Part shown: positions 25,484-34,916 of the stretch, piece after piece | Position numbering within the stretch: position 1 is the stretch's first letter | Layout of the letters: each line of letters starts with the position of its first letter | Assembly: GCA_964440915.1 (NCBI GenBank) | Contig: CAYTTV010000006.1 | Location: 1-64,000, forward strand | Direction of reading: 5' to 3' | DNA from: CAMPJM01 sp964440915 | GTDB lineage: Bacteria > Bacteroidota > Bacteroidia > Cytophagales > Cyclobacteriaceae | DNA: 64,000 nt | Notes under the pieces: generated by a model | Database searches by the model: none | Told to the model about the DNA's origin: nothing | What the model saw: the letters and a program-made list of their open reading frames with translations, nothing else | Program-made: the position numbers and the translations under genes

Positions 25484-27655
25484 CTACTTTTTATAGGGGT
25501 TTACCCCCATAGTGTACCAGGCAAAGGAAAGCTTATCCGCAATCTCATCTATAACTTTCGAAGTAGGTTTTCCAGCTCCATGACCAGCTTTTGTTTCTAT
25601 TCTTATAAGTGCAGGGTTATTTCCACCTATTTTCTCTTGCAATGTAGCAGCAAATTTGAAAGAGTGCGCAGGCACTACTCTGTCATCATGATCTGCGGTA
25701 GTAACCATTGTAGCAGGATATGCTACACCTTCCTTTATATTATGTACAGGTGAGTAGCCATATAGGTATTCGAACATTTCTTCTGAATCTTCTGCTGTCC
25801 CATAGTCACTTGCCCACCCTGCTCCAGCCGTGAACTTGTTGTAGCGCAACATGTCCATTACACCTACTGCTGGCAATGCCACCTTTGCTAATCCAGGTTC
25901 TTGTGTCATTGTAGCGCCCACCAAAAGTCCGCCATTCGATCCCCCTGCGATTACCAAATAATCTGAAGAGGTGTACTTATTGTCTATGAGGTAGTTGGCA
26001 GCGGCTATAAAATCATCAAACACATTTTGTTTCTGCATTTTTGTACCTGCCTTATGCCATTTTTCACCATACTCGCCACCGCCTCGCAGATTGGGGACGG
26101 CATATACCCCTCCATTTTCCAACCACGCGATCATAGATGTACTAAATCCGGGAGTAAGGCTGATATTAAACCCACCATATGCATATAAGTATGTCGGATT
26201 TTGACCATTTAATGTCAAATCTTTCTTGTGGGTAATAAACATGGGCACTTTCGTCCCGTCTTTACTCGTATAGAATACTTGTTTGGTTTCATAGTCTTCC
26301 GGATTAAATTTTACTTCCGGTTGTTGATGCATCACGACCTCCCCAGTCGCTATATCATATTTATAGACCGTTGCTGGCACAGTATAGGAAGTAAATGAAA
26401 AGTATATTACTTCATCTTCTGCCTTTCCCGAAAAGCCACTAGCAGTCCCAATCCCAGGCAGTTCAATTTTACGTTCAAGCTTTCCGTTCAGATTATATTG
26501 TTCCACCAAACTTTTGGCGTCTTCCAAATAAGTGGCAAATATTTTTCCGCCAGCAGTGTTAGATGAAAGCACCATATCCTTTTCTGCAATCACATCTACC
26601 CATTGGTTGGGAGATAAAGCATTGATACTGGCTTTAACCACTCTATTGTTGGGTGCATTAAGATTAGTATGGATGAATAACTCGTCGTCTTTTGAATACA
26701 GCACATAAGATTCATTGTCGTAACCCGTTATGATCGGCTCAATCTTGATGCCTGCCTTCTTCAAATCCTGTACGTACAATTCATTCCCACTCGTAGATTC
26801 TGCCGCAGTGATTACTAGGTAGCGTTGATCTTCTGTCACATATCCCCCTATATATCTTCGTGGTGTTATGTCCCCTCCAAAAACAAGTTCGTCTTCACTT
26901 TGAGGCGTACCAAGCTTATGATAGTATAACTTATGATATTGAGTGATGCCAGAAAGTTGGCTTCCTTCTGTGGGTTTATCATAGCTGCTATAGTAGAAGC
27001 CTTCGTTGCCTTTCCACGAGATGTTGCTAAATTTAACATCTACTAATTTATCATCAAGCTTTCTCTTGGTATTAACATCTATCACATATACCTCCCGCCA
27101 ATCAGAGCCTGATATGGATATAGAATATGCGAAAAGACTGCCGTCTACCGAAAACTTAAAACTGCCCAAAGAAACAGTACCGTCTTCCGACAATTCATTA
27201 GGGTCAAAAAAAACTTCTCCTTCATTCTCTGGATGATCGGTCACATACAGAACATTTTGGTTTTGAAGTCCATCATTCTTAAAGTAATAGTATTTTCCTC
27301 CTTCTCTAAACGGTGTTCCTATTTTTTCATAATCCCATAATTCTTCTATTCTTTGACGGAGTGTGTCCCTAAACGATATTTGATCGAGGAAAGCTTGTGT
27401 CACCTTATTTTGCGCTTCTACCCAAGCCTTAGTTTCTTCCGAATTATCGTCTTCCAACCACCGGTATGGGTCTGGCACTACCGTACCAAAGTAAGTATCC
27501 GTTACCGTTGTATCCTTTCTTGTTTCTGGATAAGCTCCCACTACGGCTGTGGAGGATATTTCGCTTACACTTTTTTGTTCACTGCATCCAGATATCATGC
27601 CTGATGCCGTTATTCCAAACATAAGCAAGGCTGTTTTAAATTTAAATTGTTTCAT
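25484..27655 (-). CDS. Prolyl oligopeptidase, S9A family
   Basis: 723 residues. The signal peptide ends in a lipobox (M-I-S-G-C), so it is probably a lipid-anchored periplasmic or outer-membrane enzyme. A beta-propeller (about 80-440) covers an alpha/beta hydrolase catalytic domain: nucleophile in G-G-S-N-G-G near residue 570, Asp in D-H-D-D-R-V-V-P near 655, His in G-H-G-A-G near 690. Cleaves short peptides after proline. The acetyltransferase gene follows after 4 bases. No single missing residue is seen. Confidence 0.94.
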   Translation of the reverse strand: MKQFKFKTALLMFGITASGMISGCSEQKSVSEISSTAVVGAYPETRKDTTVTDTYFGTVVPDPYRWLEDDNSEETKAWVEAQNKVTQAFLDQISFRDTLRQRIEELWDYEKIGTPFREGGKYYYFKNDGLQNQNVLYVTDHPENEGEVFFDPNELSEDGTVSLGSFKFSVDGSLFAYSISISGSDWREVYVIDVNTKRKLDDKLVDVKFSNISWKGNEGFYYSSYDKPTEGSQLSGITQYHKLYYHKLGTPQSEDELVFGGDITPRRYIGGYVTEDQRYLVITAAESTSGNELYVQDLKKAGIKIEPIITGYDNESYVLYSKDDELFIHTNLNAPNNRVVKASINALSPNQWVDVIAEKDMVLSSNTAGGKIFATYLEDAKSLVEQYNLNGKLERKIELPGIGTASGFSGKAEDEVIYFSFTSYTVPATVYKYDIATGEVVMHQQPEVKFNPEDYETKQVFYTSKDGTKVPMFITHKKDLTLNGQNPTYLYAYGGFNISLTPGFSTSMIAWLENGGVYAVPNLRGGGEYGEKWHKAGTKMQKQNVFDDFIAAANYLIDNKYTSSDYLVIAGGSNGGLLVGATMTQEPGLAKVALPAVGVMDMLRYNKFTAGAGWASDYGTAEDSEEMFEYLYGYSPVHNIKEGVAYPATMVTTADHDDRVVPAHSFKFAATLQEKIGGNNPALIRIETKAGHGAGKPTSKVIDEIADKLSFAWYTMGVNPYKK

Positions 27656-27718
27656 AAGTAAGTAGTTTGTTATGTCTTTCCGGTCTAATACTGTCCGTTA
27701 TCGTAAACAAGCACACTT

Positions 27719-28996
27719 TTAATTAATAATATCAAACCCTGTATAAGGTCTCAGCACTTCTGGCATTAAAATCCCCTCAGGAGTTTGATTGTTTTCTAGG
27801 ATAGCGGCCACAATTCTAGGGAGTGCCAGAGCGCTGCCATTCAATGTGTGTAGCAACTGGGTTTTTTGTTGTCCTTCAGGTTTGTATCGCAACTTTAGCC
27901 GGTTTGCCTGATAGGTTTCAAAATTGCTCACAGAGCTCACTTCCAGCCACATTTTCTGTGCTGCTGAATACACCTCCATGTCATAAGTGAGAGCAGAAGT
28001 AAAGCCCATGTCTCCCCCACAGAGCTTAAGCACTCGATAAGGCAGCCCTAATTTTTCTAACAAACCTTGGACATAGCGCCGCATATTTCCCAACGCTTCG
28101 TATGAATTTTCAGGCTTATGAATTTCCACAATTTCCACTTTATCAAACTGGTGCAACCGGTTAAGTCCCCTCACGTGAGCCCCCCATGAACCTGCCTCTC
28201 TTCTAAAGCATGGAGTGAAACCAACATGCCTCACTGGTAGTTGATCGGCAGCAAGCAAAACATCTCTATACAAGTTAGTAATAGGCACTTCAGCGGTTGG
28301 AATGAGATAATAATCTTCTGCGCCTATGTGGTACATTTGTCCCTCTTTATCAGGTAGCTGGCCTGTTGCAATTCCAGAATCTTTGTTGACCACTATAGGA
28401 GGTTGGATCTCCCAATATCCTGCATCCAGCGCCTGGTCCAGAAAGAAATTCACCAGGCCCCTTTGCAGTCTTGCGCCTTTTCCTTTATAGACTGGAAACC
28501 CTGCTCCAGTAATTTTGCTGCCCAGATCAAAATCTATTATGTCATATTTTTTTATCAATTCCCAATGCGGCAAAGCTTCCTCCCCCAGCATCGGCTTCTC
28601 CCCCCACTCATCTACTATTTCATTGTCTTCTGCCCCACCGCCCTCTGGCACACTTTCATGCGGCACATTAGGAATGTTGTACAGTAAAGTAGTAAGTTGC
28701 TCTTCATATTCCGCCAAGCTGTCGGACAGCAACCTGGCAGCCTGCTTCAAAGTTGCTGTTTTAGCTTTGGCTTGTTCTGCCTCTTCTTTCTTCCCCGCCT
28801 TTATTAAAGCACCTATGGCTTTGGAGATATTATTTGATTCCGCCAAGATATTATCCAATTCCGCTTGTGTCTCACGCCGCTTAGTATCCAACTCCAAGAC
28901 ATTATCAATGAGCATTTCTGCGTCTTTTAATCGCCTTTTCTGTAATCTTTGAACAATTTTCTCTTTATTTTCTTTAATATAAGGAACTAGTAACAT
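27719..28996 (-). CDS. serS: Seryl-tRNA synthetase
   Basis: 425 residues from the ATG at 28996 (M-L-L-V-P-Y-I-K-E-N), the normal start and length; an earlier ATG at 29020 is unlikely. Class II synthetase that charges tRNA-Ser. The N-terminal coiled coil (about 25-105) grips the tRNA. Motif 2 is F-R-R-E-A-G-S-W-G ... R-L-H-Q-F-D-K-V-E, and motif 3 is L-N-G-S-A-L-A-L-P-R near the C-terminus. It is divergent from rho with its own -7 promoter element. Confidence 0.97.
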   Translation of the reverse strand: MLLVPYIKENKEKIVQRLQKRRLKDAEMLIDNVLELDTKRRETQAELDNILAESNNISKAIGALIKAGKKEEAEQAKAKTATLKQAARLLSDSLAEYEEQLTTLLYNIPNVPHESVPEGGGAEDNEIVDEWGEKPMLGEEALPHWELIKKYDIIDFDLGSKITGAGFPVYKGKGARLQRGLVNFFLDQALDAGYWEIQPPIVVNKDSGIATGQLPDKEGQMYHIGAEDYYLIPTAEVPITNLYRDVLLAADQLPVRHVGFTPCFRREAGSWGAHVRGLNRLHQFDKVEIVEIHKPENSYEALGNMRRYVQGLLEKLGLPYRVLKLCGGDMGFTSALTYDMEVYSAAQKMWLEVSSVSNFETYQANRLKLRYKPEGQQKTQLLHTLNGSALALPRIVAAILENNQTPEGILMPEVLRPYTGFDIIN

Positions 28997-29027
28997 TATT
29001 TTTGGTTTTAGGTCTTGCAAAATAAGG

Positions 29028-29035
29028 CAAATTTA
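29028..29035 (-). promoter_or_regulatory. Candidate -7 element for serS
   Basis: On the minus strand TAAATTTG matches TAnnTTTG exactly, about 32 bases before the chosen serS start. It supports that start over the one at 29020, which would leave almost no leader. Confidence 0.5.
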
Positions 29036-29107
29036 GCGTAACTTTGAACAATTGAATTTGATTTCAATCAGACCTCCTGAAAAATATCAATAAATTATTT
29101 TATTTTC

Positions 29108-29136
29108 TTGACAATCATTTTGCGTTAATATATAAT
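29108..29136 (+). promoter_or_regulatory. Strong promoter of rho
   Basis: TTGACA (29108-29113) and TATAAT (29131-29136) are separated by exactly 17 bases, a perfect sigma-70 type consensus; TATAATTG is also one mismatch from the Bacteroidota -7 TAnnTTTG. The start would be near 29143, leaving a 5' leader of about 140 bases before rho, long enough for leader-based autoregulation of rho, as known in E. coli. Confidence 0.65.
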
Positions 29137-29285
29137 TGCAATGTCTAACAGGAGCATCTATTGAACTTTTAGCATTACATGTTCACACCCTTTTAGTGTT
29201 AGAACCTAAAAATCATCATTTACAATCATTTATTATCAACCCATTAACCGTAGCTCCGCTAGGTCAAAGTCCTAATTAAAAATTT

Positions 29286-30995
29286 ATGTACAACATTGAA
29301 GAATTGAATGTGAGGCTACTTTCCGAACTCAAGGAAATTGCTGAAGATTTAGGCGTAAAAAATTTCAAAAAGTTACCCAAAAAAGAGCTGATTTATAAGA
29401 TATTGGATCAGCAAGCCATCCTACCCGACCACGACCTCCCCGTGAAAACCGCTAAGGAAGCACCTGTTAAACCCTCAGAAGAAAAGGAAAACAAACCTGA
29501 AAAAATTGAAAAGCCTGATGATAAGCTCAGAAGTGAGGAGAGAAGGAGGCAGCGGGTGAAAAGAGAAAATGTTGCCATAGGTGAAGATACCCCGCCAGAA
29601 TCTCCCCAGCAAAAAGAAACACCTCACCCTAAGAAGACTGAGGATTTTTTAGAATCTTTCAAAAAAGAAGTAAAGGGTGAAAAACCAGAGGCTCCAGCAA
29701 CGTCCTCACCCCTTCCGAAAAGGGAAGGCTTCCCAAAAAGGGAATCTATAAAGAAAGATTTGGAAGTTGTAGAAGACGCTACCGAGGTTCGTCACCAAGA
29801 GAAAAGTCCAAAACGTGAAGAAAGAAGAGACGACCGTCACGAACAAAAACCCAAAAAACCCACTGTAAGCATAAAAGACTTTGATGGATTAATTGAAAAC
29901 GAAGGGGTATTAGAAATAATGCAAGATGGTTATGGCTTCCTAAGGTCGTCAGACTATAACTACCTTGCCAGTCCCGACGATATTTATGTGTCTCCATCAC
30001 AAATAAAACTCTTTGGATTAAAGACAGGTGATACTGTAAGAGGCCAAATCCGCCCACCTAAAGAAGGGGAAAAATACTTTGCTCTATTAAGGGTAGAATA
30101 TATCAATGGAAAAACCACGGAAGAAATACGTGACCGCGTACCTTTCGAATATCTAACACCACTTTTCCCTGAAGAGAGGCTTAACCTTAGTACCACTCCC
30201 GACAAATATTCTACCAGAATTCTTGATCTTTTCTCCCCTATCGGTAAAGGACAGAGAGGGATGATCGTGGCGCAACCTAAAACGGGAAAGACCGTGCTAT
30301 TGAAGCAGATTGCCAATGCCATTTCTGAGAACCACCCGGAAGTTTACCTCATTGTATTGTTGATTGATGAAAGGCCCGAAGAAGTAACAGACATGGCCAG
30401 AAGCGTCAATGCAGAAGTAGTCTCTTCAACCTTTGACGAACAAGCAGAGCGCCATGTGAAAGTGTCTAGCATTATCTTGCAAAAGGCTAAAAGGATGGTA
30501 GAAACCGGTCATGACGTAGTAATTTTGCTCGACTCTATCACCAGGCTAGCCAGAGCATACAACACTGTTGTGCCTTCCTCTGGAAAGATCCTTTCAGGTG
30601 GTGTGGATGCAAATGCTTTGCATAAGCCTAAGCGCTTCTTTGGTGCAGCCAGAAATGTAGAAAATGGTGGATCACTTACCATTATCGCTACTGCTTTGAT
30701 AGATACAGGTTCTAAAATGGACGAGGTGATTTTCGAGGAATTCAAAGGAACGGGCAATATGGAACTTCAGCTCGACAGAAAACTTGCCAATAAGCGTGTT
30801 TATCCTGCCATTGACGTGCCTGCATCTGGAACACGAAGAGAAGATCTACTCATGGATAAGGAAGAGCTTTCCAGAATATATATTCTCAGAAAGTTTATGG
30901 CAGACATGTCTTCAACCGAAGCCATGGAGTTCTTGCTAGACAAAATGAAAGGAACAAAAAATAATGAGGAGTTTTTGGTATCAATGAATGGATAA
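29286..30995 (+). CDS. rho: Transcription termination factor Rho with long disordered insertion
   Basis: 569 residues, about 150 longer than E. coli Rho. Rho_N helical domain at 1-45; then a low-complexity insertion at about 48-197, rich in Lys, Glu, Arg and Pro; RNA-binding cold-shock-like domain from about 199 (Y-G-F-L-R-S); ATPase with Walker A P-K-T-G-K-T-V-L-L near 335 and the R-loop and Q-loop in the C-terminal part. It is the hexameric RNA helicase that ends transcription. Such insertions are usual in Bacteroidota; in Bacteroides thetaiotaomicron Rho the disordered segment has been linked to condensate formation. It has a strong promoter and a 20-bp intrinsic terminator. Confidence 0.96.
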   Translation: MYNIEELNVRLLSELKEIAEDLGVKNFKKLPKKELIYKILDQQAILPDHDLPVKTAKEAPVKPSEEKENKPEKIEKPDDKLRSEERRRQRVKRENVAIGEDTPPESPQQKETPHPKKTEDFLESFKKEVKGEKPEAPATSSPLPKREGFPKRESIKKDLEVVEDATEVRHQEKSPKREERRDDRHEQKPKKPTVSIKDFDGLIENEGVLEIMQDGYGFLRSSDYNYLASPDDIYVSPSQIKLFGLKTGDTVRGQIRPPKEGEKYFALLRVEYINGKTTEEIRDRVPFEYLTPLFPEERLNLSTTPDKYSTRILDLFSPIGKGQRGMIVAQPKTGKTVLLKQIANAISENHPEVYLIVLLIDERPEEVTDMARSVNAEVVSSTFDEQAERHVKVSSIILQKAKRMVETGHDVVILLDSITRLARAYNTVVPSSGKILSGGVDANALHKPKRFFGAARNVENGGSLTIIATALIDTGSKMDEVIFEEFKGTGNMELQLDRKLANKRVYPAIDVPASGTRREDLLMDKEELSRIYILRKFMADMSSTEAMEFLLDKMKGTKNNEEFLVSMNG

Positions 30996-31006
30996 ACTCC
31001 AATGTC

Positions 31007-31052
31007 TTAAAACAGAAAAAGCGATGCTCACCCATCGCTTTTTCTGTTTTAA
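31007..31052 (+). terminator. Intrinsic terminator of rho
   Basis: A perfect 20-bp stem (31007-31026 with 31033-31052) with a six-base loop CTCACC, the upper part GCGATG/CATCGC being GC-rich and the lower part an A-run paired with a T-run. It starts about 11 bases after the rho stop codon, and is the cleanest terminator in the window. Confidence 0.88.
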
Positions 31053-31165
31053 AAAACCTGATCAAAGTAGTATAGCCAAGAATCCATAAGTCATATTAGG
31101 AGCTAACAATCAAGTGGTAAGTAACTTTTTTAAATACAAATTGTTATTAGAAAAAACTTACAACT

Positions 31166-32257
31166 ATGCAGCAAAATCCAAGCTTAGCAATCAATTTTTT
31201 TGAGAAAGCCGCCAAACAATCCTCTGTCCTCTACTTTGCATTTGACTTAACTAACAATAGATTTCTATATCTGAGCAATGCCTTTGAGCCAATATGGCAG
31301 ATAAAACGTGATGATGCTTTCAAAACCCCACTTAAATTGCTTGATTCTGTCCATTCAGATGATAGGGAGTATTTGATCAAGCGTTTTCACGAGCTGCTAT
31401 ATGAAGGAAACAAGAACGATCTAGAGTTTCGAATAGACACAGTGAAAAGCAAAGCTTGGATTAATCTAAAACCCATCCTTATTGCTCAAGAAAGCCATAA
31501 GGGGGTAATTGTTGGCACTGCCGAAGATATCTCCAAAAAGAAAGAAGCTGAATTACACATGGCTAATTTTGCTGCCAAAAAAGATTCTGTTCTAGAAATA
31601 CTCTCACATGATTTGGCTGCTCCACTAAGCAATATAAAGGGGCTATCCTCCATTCTAATAAAAGAAGCCCAGGCTAAGGATTTGCCAGAGTTCGAAAAAA
31701 TAATAAAGATGATTGAATTGACAAGCGAGCGAAGTATTCGCCTCATCCGTGAATTTGTCAAACATGAATTCTTACAATCACAGGGTTCGGCGTTGAAAAA
31801 AGACCGCGTGGACATTGTAAAGAAAATGAAGTTAATCATAGATCAATATAAAGACTCTGAAAAGGAAATCGCTAAACGATTCAATTTCATTACCTCTGCC
31901 AAAAATATTATAATAGATATTGATGTTTACAAATTCTCACAGGTAATTAACAACTTGATCTCCAATGCCATTAAATTCACTGAAGACCAAGGAGAAATAA
32001 CCTTGTCAATTGAGAACCAAGAGGACAATGTCCTTATCTCCATAGCAGACAATGGAATTGGCATTCCCGCAAAATACCACGACACCCTTTTCGAAAGGTT
32101 TAATAGAGCCAGAAGGCCAGGACTAAAGGGGGAACCATCCGTTGGCCTCGGGATGTCTATAATCAAAACCATTGTAGAGTGGCATGATGGTAAGATATGG
32201 TTTGAAAGTGAAGTAGATAAAGGCAGTACCTTTTATATTTCTTTACCAAAAACGTAA
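31166..32257 (+). CDS. PAS-domain sensor histidine kinase
   Basis: 363 residues with no signal peptide or membrane segment. One PAS domain (about 20-125) ends in V-G-T-A-E-D-I-S-K-K-K. The H-box is L-S-H-D-L-A-A-P-L with the His near 148; the ATPase domain shows N-L-I-S-N-A-I-K-F, D-N-G-I-G-I-P and G-L-G-M-S-I-I-K. Typical soluble Bacteroidota kinase; no regulator gene is adjacent and the signal is unknown. Confidence 0.9.
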   Translation: MQQNPSLAINFFEKAAKQSSVLYFAFDLTNNRFLYLSNAFEPIWQIKRDDAFKTPLKLLDSVHSDDREYLIKRFHELLYEGNKNDLEFRIDTVKSKAWINLKPILIAQESHKGVIVGTAEDISKKKEAELHMANFAAKKDSVLEILSHDLAAPLSNIKGLSSILIKEAQAKDLPEFEKIIKMIELTSERSIRLIREFVKHEFLQSQGSALKKDRVDIVKKMKLIIDQYKDSEKEIAKRFNFITSAKNIIIDIDVYKFSQVINNLISNAIKFTEDQGEITLSIENQEDNVLISIADNGIGIPAKYHDTLFERFNRARRPGLKGEPSVGLGMSIIKTIVEWHDGKIWFESEVDKGSTFYISLPKT

Positions 32258-32437
32258 TGTTAGAGAAACACCTGTGAGCGACCCAATCTTAAATCAAATC
32301 TTTTGCTTTTGTTCACTTTCTTTTGAAAAGAAAAGCATTATGCCTCACCTTAATAAATTAGCATACATTCCGTAAATTGCCCTGTTCATTTCATTGTCCT
32401 TGAGATTGCATATTTTCATCCTATAACCTAGCGCTAA

Positions 32438-33292
32438 ATGAATGATATGGACGAGCACCAAATGGAGGCGGACAAAAAAATAACAATTAGTAAAAAATCG
32501 AGCGAAAGCTTTATTCGGGCTTATCAATCTCCTTATTATCAAATATTGTTGTTTAAAGGAACAGGCAGCTTTATGGTTGATTTTACGGAGTATAAATTTT
32601 CAGGGAACACCGTTTTATTTCTCACACCCTACCAGCACTTTCAATGGACCACTACGGCACAAACCGACATAGAATCACTGGAGTTTCACGGAGATTTCTA
32701 TTGTATAGAGTATCATAAAAAAGAGGTAGCATGCAATGGGCTCCTTTTTAATAATATCTATTTAGTGCCTCACATAAGCATCTCCAGCAGCAACTACAAT
32801 GATATTTTGTCCTTTTTTACTAAAATAGAAGATGAAAAGAGATCGGATAATAAATTTTCTAATACTATTCTAAAAGCATACTTACAACTCATCCTGGCAC
32901 TGTGCAGTAAAGAGAAAAATATCTTTTTGAACGATAAGCAAATTGAAGATGCCGAAATACACGACGTAGTTCAGTTTCAAAATATGTTGGAACAATATTT
33001 TATAAAGGAAAGAAGTGCGGCTTTTTATGCCTCCAAGTTTTTCTTATCCACCAGCGCTTTTGGAAAGAAAATCAAGAAGCATTTTGGAAAAAACCCCTCA
33101 CAGCTTATCCAGGATAGAGTAATCTTAGAAGCAAAGAAAATGCTGCACCTCACATATAAGTCAATAAAAGAAATAGCCGCCGAGCTCAATTTTGAAGACG
33201 AATTTTATTTCAGCCGATATTTTAAGAAAAGTGTAGGGCTTTCTCCTTTGCACTACCGCGAAAACGTCGGTATATCCATTGTGGCAAAATAG
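32438..33292 (+). CDS. AraC family transcription regulator
   Basis: 284 residues. The N-terminal half (about 20-150) is a cupin-like sensing domain; the C-terminal half has two helix-turn-helix units, with I-K-E-I-A-A-E-L-N-F-E-D-E-F-Y-F-S-R-Y-F-K-K as the second and G-L-S-P-L-H-Y-R at the end. It is followed 70 bases later by a DUF417 gene with its own promoter. The pair recalls E. coli rclR-rclC, where an AraC regulator senses reactive chlorine, but rclA and rclB are absent and this link is only inferred. The start could also be a nearby in-frame ATG. Confidence 0.9.
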   Translation: MNDMDEHQMEADKKITISKKSSESFIRAYQSPYYQILLFKGTGSFMVDFTEYKFSGNTVLFLTPYQHFQWTTTAQTDIESLEFHGDFYCIEYHKKEVACNGLLFNNIYLVPHISISSSNYNDILSFFTKIEDEKRSDNKFSNTILKAYLQLILALCSKEKNIFLNDKQIEDAEIHDVVQFQNMLEQYFIKERSAAFYASKFFLSTSAFGKKIKKHFGKNPSQLIQDRVILEAKKMLHLTYKSIKEIAAELNFEDEFYFSRYFKKSVGLSPLHYRENVGISIVAK

Positions 33293-33319
33293 TCTATGGT
33301 AAAACCATTTTTATCCATT

Positions 33320-33349
33320 TTGAGCGCAGGGCCTATGTGCTACCTTCGC
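33320..33349 (+). promoter_or_regulatory. Promoter of the DUF417 gene
   Basis: TTTG (33320-33323) and TACCTTCG (33342-33349, one mismatch to TAnnTTTG) are 18 bases apart, a reasonable Bacteroidota -33/-7 pair, ending 13 bases before the ATG. This suggests the AraC regulator could act here. Confidence 0.5.
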
Positions 33350-33362
33350 AAATAAAAAGAAA

Positions 33363-33947
33363 ATGGAAAAGTATTTAAAATTATTATCAGCAAACCAACC
33401 ATCCTATATTCATTTCACTAGAATTGCCATTTTTGTGGTTATGGCTTGGATAGGTGGCTTAAAGGCTTTTCAATACGAGGCGGACGGCATTGTTCCTTTC
33501 GTAGCAAATAGCCCTTTCATGTCTTTCTTTTACAGCCACGATTCTCCTGAATACCAGTTGTACAAAAACCCTGAAGGGAAAACAGTCCAAAAGAATATAG
33601 ATTGGCATATTAGCAATAGGACTTATATCTTTGCCTATGGTTTGGGAGCCGTTATAATAGTTATAGGAACATTGACCTTGCTGGGAATCTGGCTCCCCAA
33701 GATTGGTTTGGCAGGTGGCTTGCTGACCTTTGGGATGTCGATCGTAACATTAACTTTCTTGGTCACCACACCAGAGGTATATGTTCCCAATCTAGGTGGA
33801 GACTTTCCTACACCTCAATATGGATTCCCTTATTTGTCTGGAGCGGGGAGATTGGTGCTGAAAGATATCATTATGATGGCAGGAGGTTTAGTAGTAGCTT
33901 CGGACAGTGCTAAAAGCATCTTAAATCAAAAATCAACAATTGCTTAG
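33363..33947 (+). CDS. DUF417 (YkgB/RclC-like) membrane protein
   Basis: 194 residues with about four membrane segments (near 20-40, 95-120, 125-145 and 165-185) and the family signatures V-M-A-W-I-G-G-L-K-A-F-Q-Y-E-A near the N-terminus and P-Y-L-S-G-A-G-R-L-V-L-K-D near the C-terminus. DUF417 includes E. coli RclC, an inner-membrane protein of the reactive chlorine resistance operon. With the AraC gene directly upstream, an oxidative-stress role is plausible. Related proteins are membrane proteins of unknown biochemistry. Confidence 0.85.
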   Translation: MEKYLKLLSANQPSYIHFTRIAIFVVMAWIGGLKAFQYEADGIVPFVANSPFMSFFYSHDSPEYQLYKNPEGKTVQKNIDWHISNRTYIFAYGLGAVIIVIGTLTLLGIWLPKIGLAGGLLTFGMSIVTLTFLVTTPEVYVPNLGGDFPTPQYGFPYLSGAGRLVLKDIIMMAGGLVVASDSAKSILNQKSTIA

Positions 33948-33995
33948 TCATCCATACAGTTAAGAGCTAAAGCAGTTAAAAAATGAATCAGTACT

Positions 33996-34916
33996 ATGTT
34001 TAAAAAATTAGTAGCTATTGAACCAGTGAGTTTGATCCCTTCGGCTGAAAAACAATTAGAAACATTTGCAGACGAGGTTATCTTATATCATGACATTCCA
34101 AAGGATGATGAGGAAATGGCTGCTCGCATCGGTGATGCCGATGCTGTATTGCTTAGTTACACTTCGACCTTGGGCAAAGAAGCCTTGGAAAAATGCCCCA
34201 ATGTGAAATATATCGGTATGTGCTGTTCCTTATATTCTCCAGAAACAGCCAATGTGGACATTCACTATGCCAATGCGCGTGGAATCACCGTTACCGGCAT
34301 TCGCGACTATGGCGATGAAGGTGTAGTAGAGTATGTGATCAGTGAGCTGGTACGCTGTCTGCATGGTTTTGGCAACAATCCCGATGGAACTCCTGCTAAA
34401 CCTTGGGATGGCGTAGCCCGTGAGATTACTGGTCTAAAGGCAGGCATAGTGGGGCTTGGAAAATCAGGAGGCATGATCGCTGATGCGCTCAGTTTTTTTG
34501 GAGCAGAAATTTCATACTTCGCGCGAAGCGAAAAAGAAGAAGCACGTGCCAAAGGATATCGATTTTTACCATTGGGAGAACTGCTTGCCGAAAGTGAGGC
34601 TGTTTTTACCTGCCTCAACAAAAACATTATATTGTTGCACGAAGAAGAATTTGCGCAGTTAGGAAACCGGAAGATTTTATTTAACACAGGCTTGTCACCA
34701 GCTTGGGATGAAGCACCATTTTTAAAATGGTTAGAGGGAGACAATCTGTGCTATTGTGATACAGTTGGCGCATTGGGTGGAGAGAAATTTTTGGACCATC
34801 GCAACGTCCGCTGCATGAAAGTATCGGTAGGACGTACGCGTCAGGCGTTTGACCGCCTGAGCGAGAAAGTCCTTGCCAACTTATCAGAATACAATAGGGG
34901 AGGTAATATTTCGTAA
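33996..34916 (+). CDS. Divergent D-2-hydroxyacid dehydrogenase-like oxidoreductase
   Basis: 306 residues with the domain layout of NAD-dependent D-isomer dehydrogenases: an outer catalytic domain and an inner Rossmann domain (residues about 125-260) with G-L-G-K-S-G near 150. Typical catalytic features are hard to place: the usual L-P-L-T segment reads C-L-N-K-N and the general-acid His is not obvious near D-T-V-G-A-L-G-G, so the reaction may differ. It starts 48 bases after DUF417 and its end overlaps the convergent aspartate-dehydrogenase-like gene by 33 bases. Confidence 0.8.
   Translation: MFKKLVAIEPVSLIPSAEKQLETFADEVILYHDIPKDDEEMAARIGDADAVLLSYTSTLGKEALEKCPNVKYIGMCCSLYSPETANVDIHYANARGITVTGIRDYGDEGVVEYVISELVRCLHGFGNNPDGTPAKPWDGVAREITGLKAGIVGLGKSGGMIADALSFFGAEISYFARSEKEEARAKGYRFLPLGELLAESEAVFTCLNKNIILLHEEEFAQLGNRKILFNTGLSPAWDEAPFLKWLEGDNLCYCDTVGALGGEKFLDHRNVRCMKVSVGRTRQAFDRLSEKVLANLSEYNRGGNIS

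Noticed and set aside
32303..32338. CTTT/AAAG-rich hairpin after the PAS kinase
   Set aside because: The stem is mostly A-T and imperfect, so I did not call it a terminator.
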